64,000 bases of DNA from Leisingera sp. M658. Lineage in GTDB: Bacteria > Pseudomonadota > Alphaproteobacteria > Rhodobacterales > Rhodobacteraceae. Position 1 is the stretch's first letter, and each line of letters starts with the position of its first letter. The stretch lies in contig NZ_CP083552.1 in assembly GCF_025144145.1 (NCBI RefSeq), positions 31,431 through 95,430 of the forward strand, written 5' to 3'. Below, in pieces: positions 17,671 to 26,423 of the stretch. The notes beneath the pieces were generated by a model. The model did not search any database. It was not told the DNA's origin and saw only the letters and a program-made list of their open reading frames with translations. The position numbers and the translations under genes are program-made.

Positions 17671-17900
17671 CTCGCGTCCCTTTGCATCTGTCTGTTCTGT
17701 TGAACCGGATGCTTGCGACGGGGCTGGCGTGGTCGTGTGTCTGACGTTGCGGATTCACAAATTCCGCTTGAGCCTGTTAATAAAGGTGATAGAAACAGTC
17801 AACATAAATTAACGTGCCGTAAAATGCGGCCGCCAGCTGCTGCGCGCTTTATCTGCCGCCGTTGCCAGCCCTTTCCAATCTCCCAGCTGAGAGGGCTGAC
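17671..17900. promoter_or_regulatory. Divergent heme-locus promoter region
   Basis: 230 bp separates hmuR (leftward) from hmuS (rightward). An AT-rich stretch at about 17775-17825 is the probable core of both promoters. Iron control by Fur, Irr or RirA is expected from known heme loci, but I could not identify a convincing box by eye. GAGAGGG precedes the hmuS ATG. Confidence 0.55.
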
Positions 17901-18953
17901 ATGACTGATACCCCGATGACGCCGGCGGCGATCCGTGCCGCACGCGCTGAACATTCCGCCCTGCGCGACCGTGATTTTGCGGATAAATTCGGCATTTCCG
18001 AGGGCCAGCTGGTGGCGGCCTATGCAGGCCAAGGCATGACCCGCATCAGTGCCGCGCCGGATGCGATCATGCCGCGGCTGGCTGCCTTGGGCGAGGTGAT
18101 GGCGCTGACCCGCAACCGGTCCTGCGTGATTGAGAAGGTGGGGGTGTACGGCAATTACCGTTCGGGCCAGCATGCCTCGATGGTGCTGAACGATGCGATC
18201 GACCTGCGGCTGTTCCCCAAGCATTTCGTCACCGCCTTTGCGGTGGAGCGGGAGACGGACAAGGGCATCAAGCGGTCCATTCAGATCTTCGATGCAGCCG
18301 GGGATGCGGTGCATAAGGTGCATCTGCGCGAGGCTTCGGATCTGGCGGCCTGGGACCGGCTGGTGGAAGACCTGAAGCTGGAAGACCAGAGCCAGGCGCT
18401 GGCAGTGGAGCCGCGCAAGCCGGCGGAGGCGCCCAAGGGCAACACGGACAAGGCCGATGCGCTGCGCACGGAATGGGCCAGGATGACCGACACCCACCAG
18501 TTTATGCGGCTGACCTCGAAACTGAAGATGAACCGGCTGGGCGCCTACCGCATTGCCGGGGCGCCGCTGGCCCGCGCGCTGGAGCCGGCTGCGGTGAACA
18601 GCATGCTTGAAGCGGTGCGCGATCAGGGCGTTGAGGTGATGATTTTCGTGGGCAATACGGGCTGCATCGAAATCCACAGCGGCCCGGTGAAAACCCTGCG
18701 CGAAATGGGGCCGTGGCAGAACATCCTCGATCCCGGTTTCGACCTGCATCTGCGGCTGGATCATATTGCCGAAGTCTGGGCCGTCACCAAACCCACCCAG
18801 CGCGGCGATGCGGTCTCGGTTGAGGCGTTTGACGCTGACGGCGCTCTGATCCTGCAGGTCTTTGGCCGCCGGGCCGAGGCCAGGGATCACCGGCCCGCGT
18901 GGAATGCCATCGTCGAAGGCCTGGCCACTCTGACTGCGGCAGAGGTGGCCTGA
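17901..18953 (+). CDS. hmuS: Hemin-degrading / heme-handling protein HmuS
   Basis: 350 residues, the usual size of ChuS/HemS/HmuS. The sequence is a tandem of two related halves (about 25-175 and 195-345), visible in the parallel motifs around GVYGNYRSGQHASMVLNDAI and GNTGCIEIHSGPVKTL. The start is the ATG after GAGAGGG. It receives heme in the cytoplasm from HmuTUV and stores or degrades it. Its stop overlaps the start of hmuT (TGATG). Confidence 0.93.
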   Translation: MTDTPMTPAAIRAARAEHSALRDRDFADKFGISEGQLVAAYAGQGMTRISAAPDAIMPRLAALGEVMALTRNRSCVIEKVGVYGNYRSGQHASMVLNDAIDLRLFPKHFVTAFAVERETDKGIKRSIQIFDAAGDAVHKVHLREASDLAAWDRLVEDLKLEDQSQALAVEPRKPAEAPKGNTDKADALRTEWARMTDTHQFMRLTSKLKMNRLGAYRIAGAPLARALEPAAVNSMLEAVRDQGVEVMIFVGNTGCIEIHSGPVKTLREMGPWQNILDPGFDLHLRLDHIAEVWAVTKPTQRGDAVSVEAFDADGALILQVFGRRAEARDHRPAWNAIVEGLATLTAAEVA

Positions 18954-19840
18954 TGACAGTACTGTCCCGTCTGTATCTGGGTTTGAACCTGCTGGTTGCT
19001 GCGGTGTTTGCAGGCCATATGGCGCTGGCGGATCCGGCAAGCCGCATCGTTTCGGTCGGCGGCTCGGTCACGGAAATCGTCTATGCGCTGGATCAGCAGC
19101 ACCGGCTGATTGCCCGGGACACAACCTCCACCTTTCCGGCGGAGGCCCGGCAGCTGCCCGACATCGGCTATCAGCGGGCGCTGGCGCCTGAGGGGGTGCT
19201 GTCGGTGGCGCCGGACATGATCCTGGCGATTGAGGGCGCCGGGCCGCCGGAGACACTGGACGTGCTGAAGGCGGCTGAGGTGGCATATATCAGCGTGCCC
19301 GAAGATTTCAGCGCCGAAGGGATTGCCCGCAAGATCCGCACTGTTGGCGCTGCTTTGGACCAGCAGGACGCGGCTGAGGTGCTGGCCGGGCAGGTCAGCG
19401 CGGAAATCGCCACCGCCCAGGCTGCGGCGGCAAAGGCGGCAGGCGGCGCGCCCCGGACAGTGCTGTTTGTGCTGTCCACCCAGGGCGGGCGCATCATGGC
19501 AGGCGGTGCGGACACGGCGGCGGACAGCATTATCCGGCTGGCGGGCGGTGTGAATGCGGTGACGGGGTTCGCGGGCTACAAGCCGATGACGGATGAGGCC
19601 ATCGCGCAAGCCGCGCCGGATGTGATCCTGATGATGGACCGCGGCGGCGACCATGGCATCCGCACCGAAGACCTGCTGGCGATCCCGGCCATCCAGCCCA
19701 CTCCGGCGGCGCAAAACGGCGCCATTGTGCGGATGAACGGGCTGCATCTGATTGGTTTCGGCCCGCGCACGGCCTCGGCGGTCACTAAATTGAACTTGGC
19801 GCTGTATGGCGGGGGGGCGCAGGATGTCCTTGGCCATTGA
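18953..19840 (+). CDS. hmuT: Hemin ABC transporter substrate-binding protein HmuT
   Basis: 295 residues. It has a signal peptide (LYLGLNLLVAAVFAGHMALA) and a class III periplasmic binding fold of the BtuF/HmuT type, starting with RIVSVGGSVTEIVYALDQ and ending with FGPRTASAVTKLN. The start overlaps the hmuS stop, which sets the N-terminus. It carries heme from receptor to the HmuUV permease. The last bases overlap hmuU by 17 bp. Confidence 0.93.
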   Translation: MTVLSRLYLGLNLLVAAVFAGHMALADPASRIVSVGGSVTEIVYALDQQHRLIARDTTSTFPAEARQLPDIGYQRALAPEGVLSVAPDMILAIEGAGPPETLDVLKAAEVAYISVPEDFSAEGIARKIRTVGAALDQQDAAEVLAGQVSAEIATAQAAAAKAAGGAPRTVLFVLSTQGGRIMAGGADTAADSIIRLAGGVNAVTGFAGYKPMTDEAIAQAAPDVILMMDRGGDHGIRTEDLLAIPAIQPTPAAQNGAIVRMNGLHLIGFGPRTASAVTKLNLALYGGGAQDVLGH

Positions 19841-20900
19841 TGCACCTGCCGCCGCAGGGCGGGGAGTGGACCGCCGGCTGCAGGCGCGGCGGCTGACCGT
19901 GGGGCTGGCCGCGCTGCTGGCGGTGATGGCGGTGTTTTCGCTGGCCTGGGGCGCTTCGGGCACCTCGCTGTGGGGTGCGCTTGGCGATCTGGCGGCGGGC
20001 CGGGAGCTGAGCCGTCTGGACCGGCTTATCCTGTTTGATATCCGGCTGCCGCGCCTGGTCATGGGCGCATTGGTGGGGGCGGCGCTGGCGGTATCCGGCG
20101 CGCTGCTGCAGGGGCTGTTCCGCAACCCGCTGGCGGACCCGGCCATTGTGGGTGTCAGCGCCGGCGCCGGTCTGGCGGCGGTGGCGGCCATCGTGCTGGG
20201 CAGCGCGCTGCCTGCCGCGGTTCAGCAGGCGGCGGGCAGCTATCTGGTGTCCATTGCCGCGTTTTTCGGCAGCTGGACCGCCATTCTGGTGCTCTACCGG
20301 ATTTCCACCCGCGGCGGGCAGACCTCGGTTGCGACCATGCTGCTGGCGGGCATTGCGATCAGCGCGCTGGCCAATGCGGGCACCGGCATGATCACATTCA
20401 TGGCCGATGACAGCCAGCTGCGCGATCTGACGTTCTGGAACATGGGGTCCTTGGCCGGCGCCACCTGGGCCAAGGTCATGGCCGCCGCGCCGGTGATTTG
20501 CCTGGCGCTGCTGGCGGCGCCGTTTCTGGCCCGCGGGCTGAACGGGCTGGCCCTGGGCGAGGCGGCTGCAGGCCACACCGGCATTGCGGTGCAGCGGGTC
20601 AAGAACACGGCGGTTGTGACGGTTGCTGCCGCCACCGGCGCGGCGGTGGCGGTGTCCGGCGGTATTGGTTTTGTCGGCATTGTGGTGCCGCATCTGCTGC
20701 GGCTGGCCACCGGGCCGGACCACCACAGCCTGCTGCCGAACGCGGCCCTGCTGGGGGCCTCGCTGCTGCTGGCGGCGGATATGATCGCACGCGTGGCCGT
20801 GGCGCCGGCAGAGCTGCCCATCGGCATCATCACGGCGGTGCTGGGCGCGCCGTTCTTTCTGTGGATCCTGCTGCGCCGTTTCGGCAGCACCGGCATTTAG
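19824..20900 (+). CDS. hmuU: Hemin ABC transporter permease HmuU
   Basis: About 358 residues from the ATG after GGGGGGCGCAGG; a start six codons earlier exists. FecCD-type permease with about ten membrane helices. Diagnostic segments include DIRLPRLVMGALVGAALAVS, LFRNPLADPAIVGVSAGAGL and a late GFVGIVVPHLLRL that contacts the ATPase. It forms the inner-membrane channel with HmuV. Confidence 0.95.
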   Translation: MSLAIDAPAAAGRGVDRRLQARRLTVGLAALLAVMAVFSLAWGASGTSLWGALGDLAAGRELSRLDRLILFDIRLPRLVMGALVGAALAVSGALLQGLFRNPLADPAIVGVSAGAGLAAVAAIVLGSALPAAVQQAAGSYLVSIAAFFGSWTAILVLYRISTRGGQTSVATMLLAGIAISALANAGTGMITFMADDSQLRDLTFWNMGSLAGATWAKVMAAAPVICLALLAAPFLARGLNGLALGEAAAGHTGIAVQRVKNTAVVTVAAATGAAVAVSGGIGFVGIVVPHLLRLATGPDHHSLLPNAALLGASLLLAADMIARVAVAPAELPIGIITAVLGAPFFLWILLRRFGSTGI

Positions 20901-20910
20901 GAGGCCCGTC

Positions 20911-21687
20911 ATGCAGGCATATGATATCCGGGTCACGCTGGGCCGCCGCGCCATCCTGAAGGGGGTGGATTTTGAGGCCCGCCCCGGCGAGGTGACCGCC
21001 ATTGCCGGCCCCAATGGATCGGGCAAGACCACGCTGCTGCGGGCGATGACCGGCGAGGTGCCGTTTACCGGGCGGGTGCTGCTGAACGGGCGCGATACCG
21101 CCGCCATGAAACCCTGGCAGCTGGCCGCCATCCGCGCGGTGCAGCCGCAGTCCGCCGCCATCGCGTTTCCGTTCACGGTGCTGGAGATTGTCCGGCTGGG
21201 ATTGCGCGCCGGGCTGGCGGCGGCGGACAGCGCGCTGCCGCTGCGCGCGCTGGAACAGGTGGATCTGGCGGGTTTTGCGCACCGGTTCTATCAGGATCTG
21301 TCGGGCGGCGAGCAGCAGCGGGTGCAGCTGGCCCGGGTGATGGTGCAGGTCTGGGAGCCGGTGCTGGACGGCGTGCCGCGCTGGCTGATCCTGGACGAGC
21401 CGGTGGCCAGTCTGGATATCGGCCATCAGTTCACGGTGATGGATCTGGCGCGCGATTATGCGGTGCGCGGCGGCGGCGTGGTGGCGGTGATGCATGACCT
21501 GAACCTCACCGCGATGTTTGCCGACCGGATCACCCTGATCCATGCAGGCCGGGTGGCCGCGGACGGCGCGCCGGGAGACGTGCTGACCAATGACACATTG
21601 GCGCAGGTCTATGGCTGCCCGGTGCCGGTGAACAGCGTGCCGCCCGCCGGTGTGCCGTTCCTGCTGCCGCAGGCGCGCGCGGTCTGA
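20911..21687 (+). CDS. hmuV: Hemin ABC transporter ATP-binding protein HmuV
   Basis: 258 residues. Walker A is GPNGSGKTTLLRA (about residue 31-43), the signature motif is LSGGEQQRVQLARV, Walker B is WLILDEPVASLD and the H-loop is VVAVMHDLNL. The extra residues between signature and Walker B are typical of HmuV. It powers heme import. The gap to hmuU is 10 bp with a GGAGG ribosome site. Confidence 0.95.
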   Translation: MQAYDIRVTLGRRAILKGVDFEARPGEVTAIAGPNGSGKTTLLRAMTGEVPFTGRVLLNGRDTAAMKPWQLAAIRAVQPQSAAIAFPFTVLEIVRLGLRAGLAAADSALPLRALEQVDLAGFAHRFYQDLSGGEQQRVQLARVMVQVWEPVLDGVPRWLILDEPVASLDIGHQFTVMDLARDYAVRGGGVVAVMHDLNLTAMFADRITLIHAGRVAADGAPGDVLTNDTLAQVYGCPVPVNSVPPAGVPFLLPQARAV

Positions 21688-21768
21688 AGCAGGGCGCGCC
21701 GGGGCCGGGGGGGACGGGGCACAATCCCGGTCTGGCCAGCATCCTGTCTTAGGGCTATTGGAGCGTAC

Positions 21769-22110
21769 ATGACTGATACTTTGCCTCCGTGCCCCGAATG
21801 CGCCTCTGCCTATACCTATCAGGTGGATGCCCTGCTGATTTGTCCTGAATGCGCGCATGAATGGGCGGCAGGGGCGGCGGACGGCGAGACTGCCGAAGTG
21901 CGCGACAGCGTCGGCAATCTGCTGGCCGACGGCGACACGGTCACGGTTATCAAGGACCTGAAGCTGAAGGGGACGTCCTCGGTTATCAAGGTTGGCACCA
22001 AGGTCCGGGGCATCCGGCTGGTGGATGGCGACCACGACATTGATTGCAAGGTGCCGGGGGTCGGCCCGATCGGCCTGAAATCGCAGTTTGTCAAGAAAGT
22101 GTCCGGCTAG
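21769..22110 (+). CDS. PhnA/YjdM-like zinc-ribbon protein
   Basis: 113 residues, full length. An N-terminal zinc ribbon has two CxxC pairs (CPECAS and CPECAHEW), followed by the conserved PhnA C-terminal domain ([20 protein letters not shown], with a VKVGTKV-like segment). The family is called PhnA or YjdM; its role is poorly defined despite the name, and no phosphonate genes are adjacent. The stop codon lies on the junction with an IS5-family insertion: its last G is the first base of the IS. The gene is intact. Confidence 0.9.
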   Translation: MTDTLPPCPECASAYTYQVDALLICPECAHEWAAGAADGETAEVRDSVGNLLADGDTVTVIKDLKLKGTSSVIKVGTKVRGIRLVDGDHDIDCKVPGVGPIGLKSQFVKKVSG

Positions 22111-22129
22111 GCTCTGGCCTCATTGAGTT

Positions 22130-22940
22130 TCAAAGCCAGTAGATAACGAGGGCTGCAAGCGCGATTGCTGACAGGAAGACTTTTGGGCATCTGTCGTATC
22201 GTGTTGCAACCCGCCGCCAGTCCTTCAGCCTGCCGAACATAATCTCAATGCGGTTGCGCCGCTTGTACCGGCGCTTGTCGTATCTGATGGCTTTCTTGCG
22301 CTGCTTTCGACCGGGGATGCAGGCGCGTATCCCTTTGTCTTTCAACGCTTCTCTAAACCAATCGGCATCATACCCGCGATCTCCGAGAAGCCATTGGACG
22401 TCAGGCAGGCCACTTAGCAGCGCCTTTGCACCGGTGTAATCACTGACCTGTCCGGCGGTCACGAACAGGTTCAGTGGACGCCCCTGGCTGTCACAGATTG
22501 CGTGCAGCTTAGTGTTCATGCCGCCCTTAGTGCGCCCGATCAGGCGCCCACGCCCCCCTTTTTAACCCCAAGACTGGAGGCCGTACGGTGTGCTTTCAGG
22601 TAAGTTGCGTCCATTGCCCGGCAGGGCATCACGAGGTGATGTCCCGAGAGGGGATCATCACGGTCTTTTCCTCACCGTGATCAGCAGCCAGACCGGCCAT
22701 CATCTGGGCAAAGATGCCTTTGTCGCTCCACCGCTTCCAACGGTTGTACAAAGTCTTGTGCGGGCCGTAATCTTTGGGAGCATCACGCCAGCGCAAGCCA
22801 TTGCGATTGATGAAGATAATTCCGCTCAGAACACGCCGGTCATCAACACGCGGCTTACCGTGGGACTTCGGAAAATAAGGCTCAAGACGGGCCATCTGCG
22901 CGTCCGTCTGCCAGAAAAGATCAGACATATCACCGCTCAT
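22130..22940 (-). pseudogene. IS427-type transposase in pieces, copy 1
   Basis: The first frame (22629-22940, 103 residues) holds the N-terminal part with LEPYFPKSHGKPRVDDRRVL. It is cut by a 41-43 bp palindromic repeat carrying an in-frame TGA just where the catalytic D of MIDATYLKAHRT is expected. A second frame starts at an ATG before DATYLKAHRTASSLGVKKGG and stops soon after. The rest (22130-22519, GRLIGRTKGG to the end, with LLGDRGYDADWFR and YKRRNRIEIMFGRLKDWRR) is reached by a -1 shift at A5G6. The shift could be programmed, as in related IS elements; the repeat insertion looks disabling. Confidence 0.8.
22611..22653. repeat. Palindromic REP-like repeat inside IS copy 1
   Basis: A 43-bp unit starts CCCCTCTCGGG and ends TGCCGGGCAATGG on the reverse strand. 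Its core hairpin is GGGaCATCAC-CTC-GTGATG-CCC. The same unit occurs in the other IS copy (41370-41412) and, with compensating stem changes, in the intergenic region at 35088-35130. Confidence 0.8.
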
Positions 22941-22990
22941 TTTTCGAACCGTGAATCACACCACCCACCGGAAATCAATGGGTCCTGACC

Positions 22991-23028
22991 CTAGGAAGGC
23001 AGCCCTGAAACAATGGCTGCCTTCCTAG
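22991..23028 (+). terminator. Perfect 14-bp inverted repeat, probable displaced terminator of the PhnA-like gene
   Basis: CTAGGAAGGCAGCC and its exact complement GGCTGCCTTCCTAG flank a 10-base loop. Before the IS insertion this hairpin would have begun at the stop codon of the PhnA-like gene (GGC TAG GAAGG). The IS entered the CTAG at its base. Confidence 0.7.
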
Positions 23029-23205
23029 AGGCTGCGGCGCGGCGGATGGCGCACGCAGATCCAGCGAATTCACAGTCTCCGCTCTTCTTGCTCCACATTC
23101 AACATAAGACCGATTACAGGGCCGTCATATGTAGCGGAGTGCGCGCTACTTTGAAGTGCGAATCCTATTGTAAAACATCGCGTTATCTACAAGGAGGATA
23201 ATCGC

Positions 23206-23334
23206 ATGGGAGCCGTTTACACGCAGCTTTCCTTTCAGGAACGCCGCAGGATCGAAGACTGGCGGCTGGCAAAGGTCCCGGCGGCCGGGATGGCGCGCAT
23301 GTTGAAGCGCTTCAAATCCACGACCTTCCGCCGT
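23206..23334 (+). pseudogene. IS30-type transposase N-terminal remnant
   Basis: After a good ribosome site (AAGGAGG) about 42 residues read MGAVYTQLSFQERRRIEDWR and ARMLKRFKSTTFRR, which is the N-terminal HTH of IS30-family transposases. After that the reading frame continues into unrelated sequence and no DDE domain is present. The stretch 23340-23540 holds nothing I recognise; the whole gap 22991-23543 is decayed accessory DNA. Confidence 0.65.
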
Positions 23335-23543
23335 GTGGCAATCGGACTTCAGCCCTTCATCGGAAAATTCCTTTGCGCACTACCCTCTTGTGCCGCTGAG
23401 TCCGGCATCTGCCCGGTCCAATCTTGGCGAACGGCTGGATGCAGTTCCCCAAGGGCGGCGAATGGTCAAAGGTGAAAGGATTTTCGCATTGCCAGGAACT
23501 GTACCTGCGTTGTTACGGCACCAACAGCGGCTTGCAGGCAGGT

Positions 23544-24467
23544 CTATCCTGCAACCACATGCCGGTGCCCTGGGCCGTCACGGAAATAGTCACGGCAGAG
23601 CCGGGCAAACTGGCTGACGAGGCGGCGCTGGTTTGATTTGCCGTAGCCAACTGATAAAGACAGCCGCGGCAGCGGGTCTGTGATCGGAACCGCCGCAAGC
23701 CTGTGGCCGGCATAGCTGATATCCGTCCCCGGCAGCATGTTCAGCACCGCGCAGCCATGGCCGGCCCCAACCAGACTGCGGACCATCTCGGTTGAGTTTG
23801 CATAGGCCAGCGCCGCAGGGCTGTGCCCGGCTTCGTCGAACAGCATCCGGTAATAATCCGCGGCAACCGGCCGGTTGAGCACGATCAGCGGCTCGCCAGC
23901 AAGATGTCTGAGCCGCACCGACGCCTGCCGGGCAATGGGATGATCCGCCGGGACCAGGCAATAGGCCGGGGCCTCGATCAGCACGTCGAACTCCACCTGC
24001 GGGCGGGCCACGTCCGAGACAAACAGGATCGCATCAAAATCCCCCGCCAGCAGACCAGCCTGGGCGCGGTCGTTGTCGCATTCCTCAAGGTGATAGGTTG
24101 TCTGGCCGTCCTGCCCCGCCAGCCCGGAGAGGATTTCCGGCAGAAAGGCCGGGGCGACGGGCGCATAATAGCCGATGCGCAAGTCCCCCTTAAGGCTCTG
24201 CTTCAGTTCTGTGCCTTCGAACAGCAGCGCATCGTATTCTTCCAGCAGGTGTTTGAATTTCTGCGTGAATACCTTGCCGCTGGCGGTCGGCTCAATACCG
24301 CGGGCGCGGTGGCGGTTGACCAGTTTGAGCTGGAACCGGGCCTCGATCTGGTCAATTGCGGCGGCAACAGCAGAGGCGGCGACATTCAGATCGGCCGCCG
24401 CGCGGGAAATATTGCCATGCGCAATTGCTGTCACGAAATATCGCATGGATCTGAGCGAGACAGGCAT
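23544..24467 (-). CDS. LysR-family transcriptional regulator
   Basis: 307 residues. The HTH (about 3-62) reads MRYFVTAIAHGNISRAAADL and then an Ala-rich recognition helix; the effector domain follows (GDLRIGYYAPVAPAFLPEIL, then GHGCAVLNMLP). A GAGGTAAG lies directly before the ATG. It is divergent from the fatty-acid-hydroxylase-family gene with 98 bp between, so it probably regulates that gene. Its C-terminus sits against decayed transposase sequence but looks complete. Confidence 0.9.
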   Translation of the reverse strand: MPVSLRSMRYFVTAIAHGNISRAAADLNVAASAVAAAIDQIEARFQLKLVNRHRARGIEPTASGKVFTQKFKHLLEEYDALLFEGTELKQSLKGDLRIGYYAPVAPAFLPEILSGLAGQDGQTTYHLEECDNDRAQAGLLAGDFDAILFVSDVARPQVEFDVLIEAPAYCLVPADHPIARQASVRLRHLAGEPLIVLNRPVAADYYRMLFDEAGHSPAALAYANSTEMVRSLVGAGHGCAVLNMLPGTDISYAGHRLAAVPITDPLPRLSLSVGYGKSNQRRLVSQFARLCRDYFRDGPGHRHVVAG

Positions 24468-24514
24468 CTTACCTCGGATTTTCAGAGGATAATCATCAGT
24501 TCATTCTGTTTTTC

Positions 24515-24532
24515 ACAGGAATTGAGACCTGT
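24515..24532. promoter_or_regulatory. Inverted repeat in the LysR / hydroxylase divergent region
   Basis: ACAGG and CCTGT form a perfect inverted repeat with an 8-base spacer, within the 98-bp region between the LysR gene and the divergent hydroxylase gene. It is a candidate LysR operator. The symmetry is short and could be chance. Confidence 0.35.
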
Positions 24533-24565
24533 CAAACTGCCCTGCAAACCGCGCAGGAGATACAA

Positions 24566-25546
24566 ATGTCCGAAAACCGACTGAAAGGCTGGCACCATCT
24601 GCCAGAAGTGCCGATCAGGATTTCACCGTTCTTTTCATGGCCGCCCAATCCGGCTGAGATGGCCCGATGGGTCTGGAATTCATGGTTTCTGATATCGGAG
24701 AAATTGATCATCGTTGCCATCGCGTTCATCAGTTTCATCTGGTTCCAGCCGCCGCTAGCAGAAACCAGGACCTTTGCCGCGGACTGGATCGGGGCGATGT
24801 TTGTGCGCAATTTTCTGCTGGCGCTGGCGGTCGGGGGCAGCCTGCATCTGTGGTTCTACACGTTTTCCAAGCAGGGTAAGGCGCTGAAATACGATCCAAG
24901 GCCGCTGATGGTGAACGGCCGGCAATTCACCCTGGGCGGCCAGGTGCGCGACAATATGTTCTGGACCCTGGGCAGCGGGGTGGTGATCTGGACCGCCTAT
25001 GAGGTGCTGCTGTTCTGGGCGCTGTCCAATGGCTATATGCCAATGATCACCTGGGCGGCCAGCCCGGTCTGGTTTGTAGCCCTGTTCTTTCTGATCCCGG
25101 TTTGGGAAAGCCTGTATTTCTACTGCATCCACCGGGCTATCCACATCCCGTTTCTCTATAAGCACGTGCACTATCTGCACCACCGCAACATCAATGTCGG
25201 GCCCTGGTCGGGGATGTCGCAGCACCCGGTGGAGCAGATGGTCTTTCTGGGATCCGTCTTTGTACACCTGATCATCGGCGCGCATCCGGTGCATATCCTG
25301 TATCATCTGCAGTATTACTTCCTGACCGCAATGACCACGCACACCGGCTATCAGGGGCTTCTGCTTAAGGATAAGAACCGCCTGAACCTGGGCACCTTCC
25401 ACCACCAGATGCATCACCGGTATTTCGAGTGCAATTACGGCAGCCTTGAAATCCCCTGGGACAAGTGGATGGGCACGTTTCACGACGGGACCGCCGAGGC
25501 CAACGCGCGCATGCAGGACCGCCGCAAACGGATCATGGGTAAATGA
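24566..25546 (+). CDS. Sterol desaturase / fatty-acid hydroxylase family membrane di-iron protein
   Basis: 326 residues with four to five hydrophobic segments. The histidine boxes that bind the di-iron centre are visible: HRAIH (about residue 190), HYLHHRN (about 204-210) and HHQMHHR (about 276-282). This is the membrane hydroxylase superfamily (FA_hydroxylase). The substrate, a lipid or other hydrophobic molecule, is unknown. AGGAGA precedes the ATG. The only near neighbour is the divergent LysR gene, its likely regulator. Confidence 0.88.
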   Translation: MSENRLKGWHHLPEVPIRISPFFSWPPNPAEMARWVWNSWFLISEKLIIVAIAFISFIWFQPPLAETRTFAADWIGAMFVRNFLLALAVGGSLHLWFYTFSKQGKALKYDPRPLMVNGRQFTLGGQVRDNMFWTLGSGVVIWTAYEVLLFWALSNGYMPMITWAASPVWFVALFFLIPVWESLYFYCIHRAIHIPFLYKHVHYLHHRNINVGPWSGMSQHPVEQMVFLGSVFVHLIIGAHPVHILYHLQYYFLTAMTTHTGYQGLLLKDKNRLNLGTFHHQMHHRYFECNYGSLEIPWDKWMGTFHDGTAEANARMQDRRKRIMGK

Positions 25547-25586
25547 GCGCCGCCGCTGCCCGGGGGTTGGCGGGCAGCGGCAGGTC

Positions 25587-25925
25587 TTAGACGCGTTTCT
25601 CCAGGGAGACAAACAACAAGCCGTCCCCGCGCAACGCATGCGGGGGCTGGCAATACCGGTGCGCCAAAACCCTGGGCGGCGACTTTCAACAGCGGACCGT
25701 TGTCCATACGCCGCTCGGTTTCGGGGCGGAAGCTGGTTGCACCGTCCTCAAGATCATAAAAACCGCCGGCCAGCAGGCTGGTGCCGTGGCTGCCCGCGAT
25801 CTGAAATACCGCGTTTCCGATGCCGCTAACGGCGGCCGCAAACGTCTCAAAGCCCTGGCTGCCGCGGCGGACCGCCGCCAGCTTCCACAGGGCGGCAACG
25901 CTTGGAAAGGCTTTCGCCTGACAGG
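25587..25925 (-). pseudogene. Frameshifted C-terminal fragment of an unrecognised protein
   Basis: On the reverse strand about 85 codons read well (including [20 protein letters not shown] and [20 protein letters not shown]). The reading then needs a one-base shift near 25660 to continue to a natural-looking end ([12 protein letters not shown] and TAA at 25587-25589). No start is present and the upstream end runs into transposase sequence. I do not recognise the family. Codon use is like that of real genes in the window, so this is probably the remains of a chromosomal gene cut by an IS event. Confidence 0.4.
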
Positions 25926-25947
25926 TTCGGGGCCTCGACCCGCACTG

Positions 25948-26063
25948 CCGGCGACATCAGTTGGAACACCCGCCCGCTTGCCGCTGTCGGCTTCCGCCTT
26001 CTTCACCCACTCATTCAGCGTATGCGCCGAACAGCCGATCTTTGCGGAGACCGGCTTGATCGC
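25948..26063 (-). pseudogene. IS3-type OrfA transposase remnant
   Basis: About 38 codons on the reverse strand read [20 protein letters not shown] followed by [17 protein letters not shown], which matches the HTH and linker of IS3-family OrfA proteins. An in-frame stop lies directly upstream and the sequence diverges downstream, so this is a scrap. Confidence 0.55.
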
Positions 26064-26293
26064 CTACGGCGGCTGCCATGATCCTGATAAAGCGGCGGGT
26101 TACCGCTGATAACAGCCGTGATTGCGCCGGCAGAGACAGGCGCGCGCTGCGTCAGGTTCGATTGTGCAGTTGCGGCATCAGGTCGCGTTGCCGCTGTATA
26201 CGATGGGATGCCGCTGTTGTTTTCGACCGGAGGCCTGCCTGGAAGACGATGAATCCGGCGGGCTAAGCGGCGAAAAATCGCTCACCTTAACGT

Positions 26294-26346
26294 TGTGTAA
26301 ACTTCACACAGCTGCCGCTTGACGGATATTAACCATCCTGTAGGTT
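26294..26346 (+). promoter_or_regulatory. Candidate operator and promoter of the ATP-grasp biosynthetic operon
   Basis: An inverted repeat TGTGT-N7-ACACA (26294-26310) lies 8 bp upstream of a possible -35 (TTGACG, 26319-26324). A possible -10 (TAGGTT, 26341-26346) follows after 16 bp. The operon's first ATG is about 78 bp downstream. The match is by eye and the -10 is weak. Confidence 0.4.
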
Positions 26347-26423
26347 GCGCAAAACACGTAATGAGCGTGTTGAACTTTACGCCAACATTTTTCTTGAATC
26401 TCTGCCGAAGGCTCCGTCGCGTC

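Larger units (their letters stand above)
22110..22990 (-). mobile_element. IS5-family (IS427-type) insertion sequence, copy 1
   Basis: This 881-bp element is read leftward. Its ends form imperfect terminal repeats (GGCTCTGGCCTCATTGA at the left, complement of GGTCAGGACCCATTGA at the right) and it is flanked by direct repeats CTA (22107-22109 and 22991-22993). It is identical to the copy at 41033-41913 except for two bases that I could find by comparing sequence: one near the left IS end and one that makes Gln versus Leu in the first transposase frame. The insertion separates the PhnA-like gene from the hairpin that was probably its terminator. Confidence 0.93.
25547..26423. other. Decayed accessory DNA upstream of the biosynthetic operon
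   Basis: No intact gene is visible. It contains a frameshifted C-terminal gene fragment (25587-25925) and an IS3-type transposase scrap (25948-26063), then about 230 bp without recognisable content and the promoter region of the ATP-grasp operon. Confidence 0.6.

Noticed and set aside
23024..23036. CCTAGAGGCTGC shared by 23024-23035 and 41912-41923
   Set aside because: The match is 12 bases; one lies at the base of a hairpin, the other is the end of a LysR gene plus IS junction. Probably chance.
23424..23636. 70-codon + strand frame beside the IS30 remnant
   Set aside because: No ribosome site or known motif, and it runs into the 3' end of the LysR gene on the other strand.
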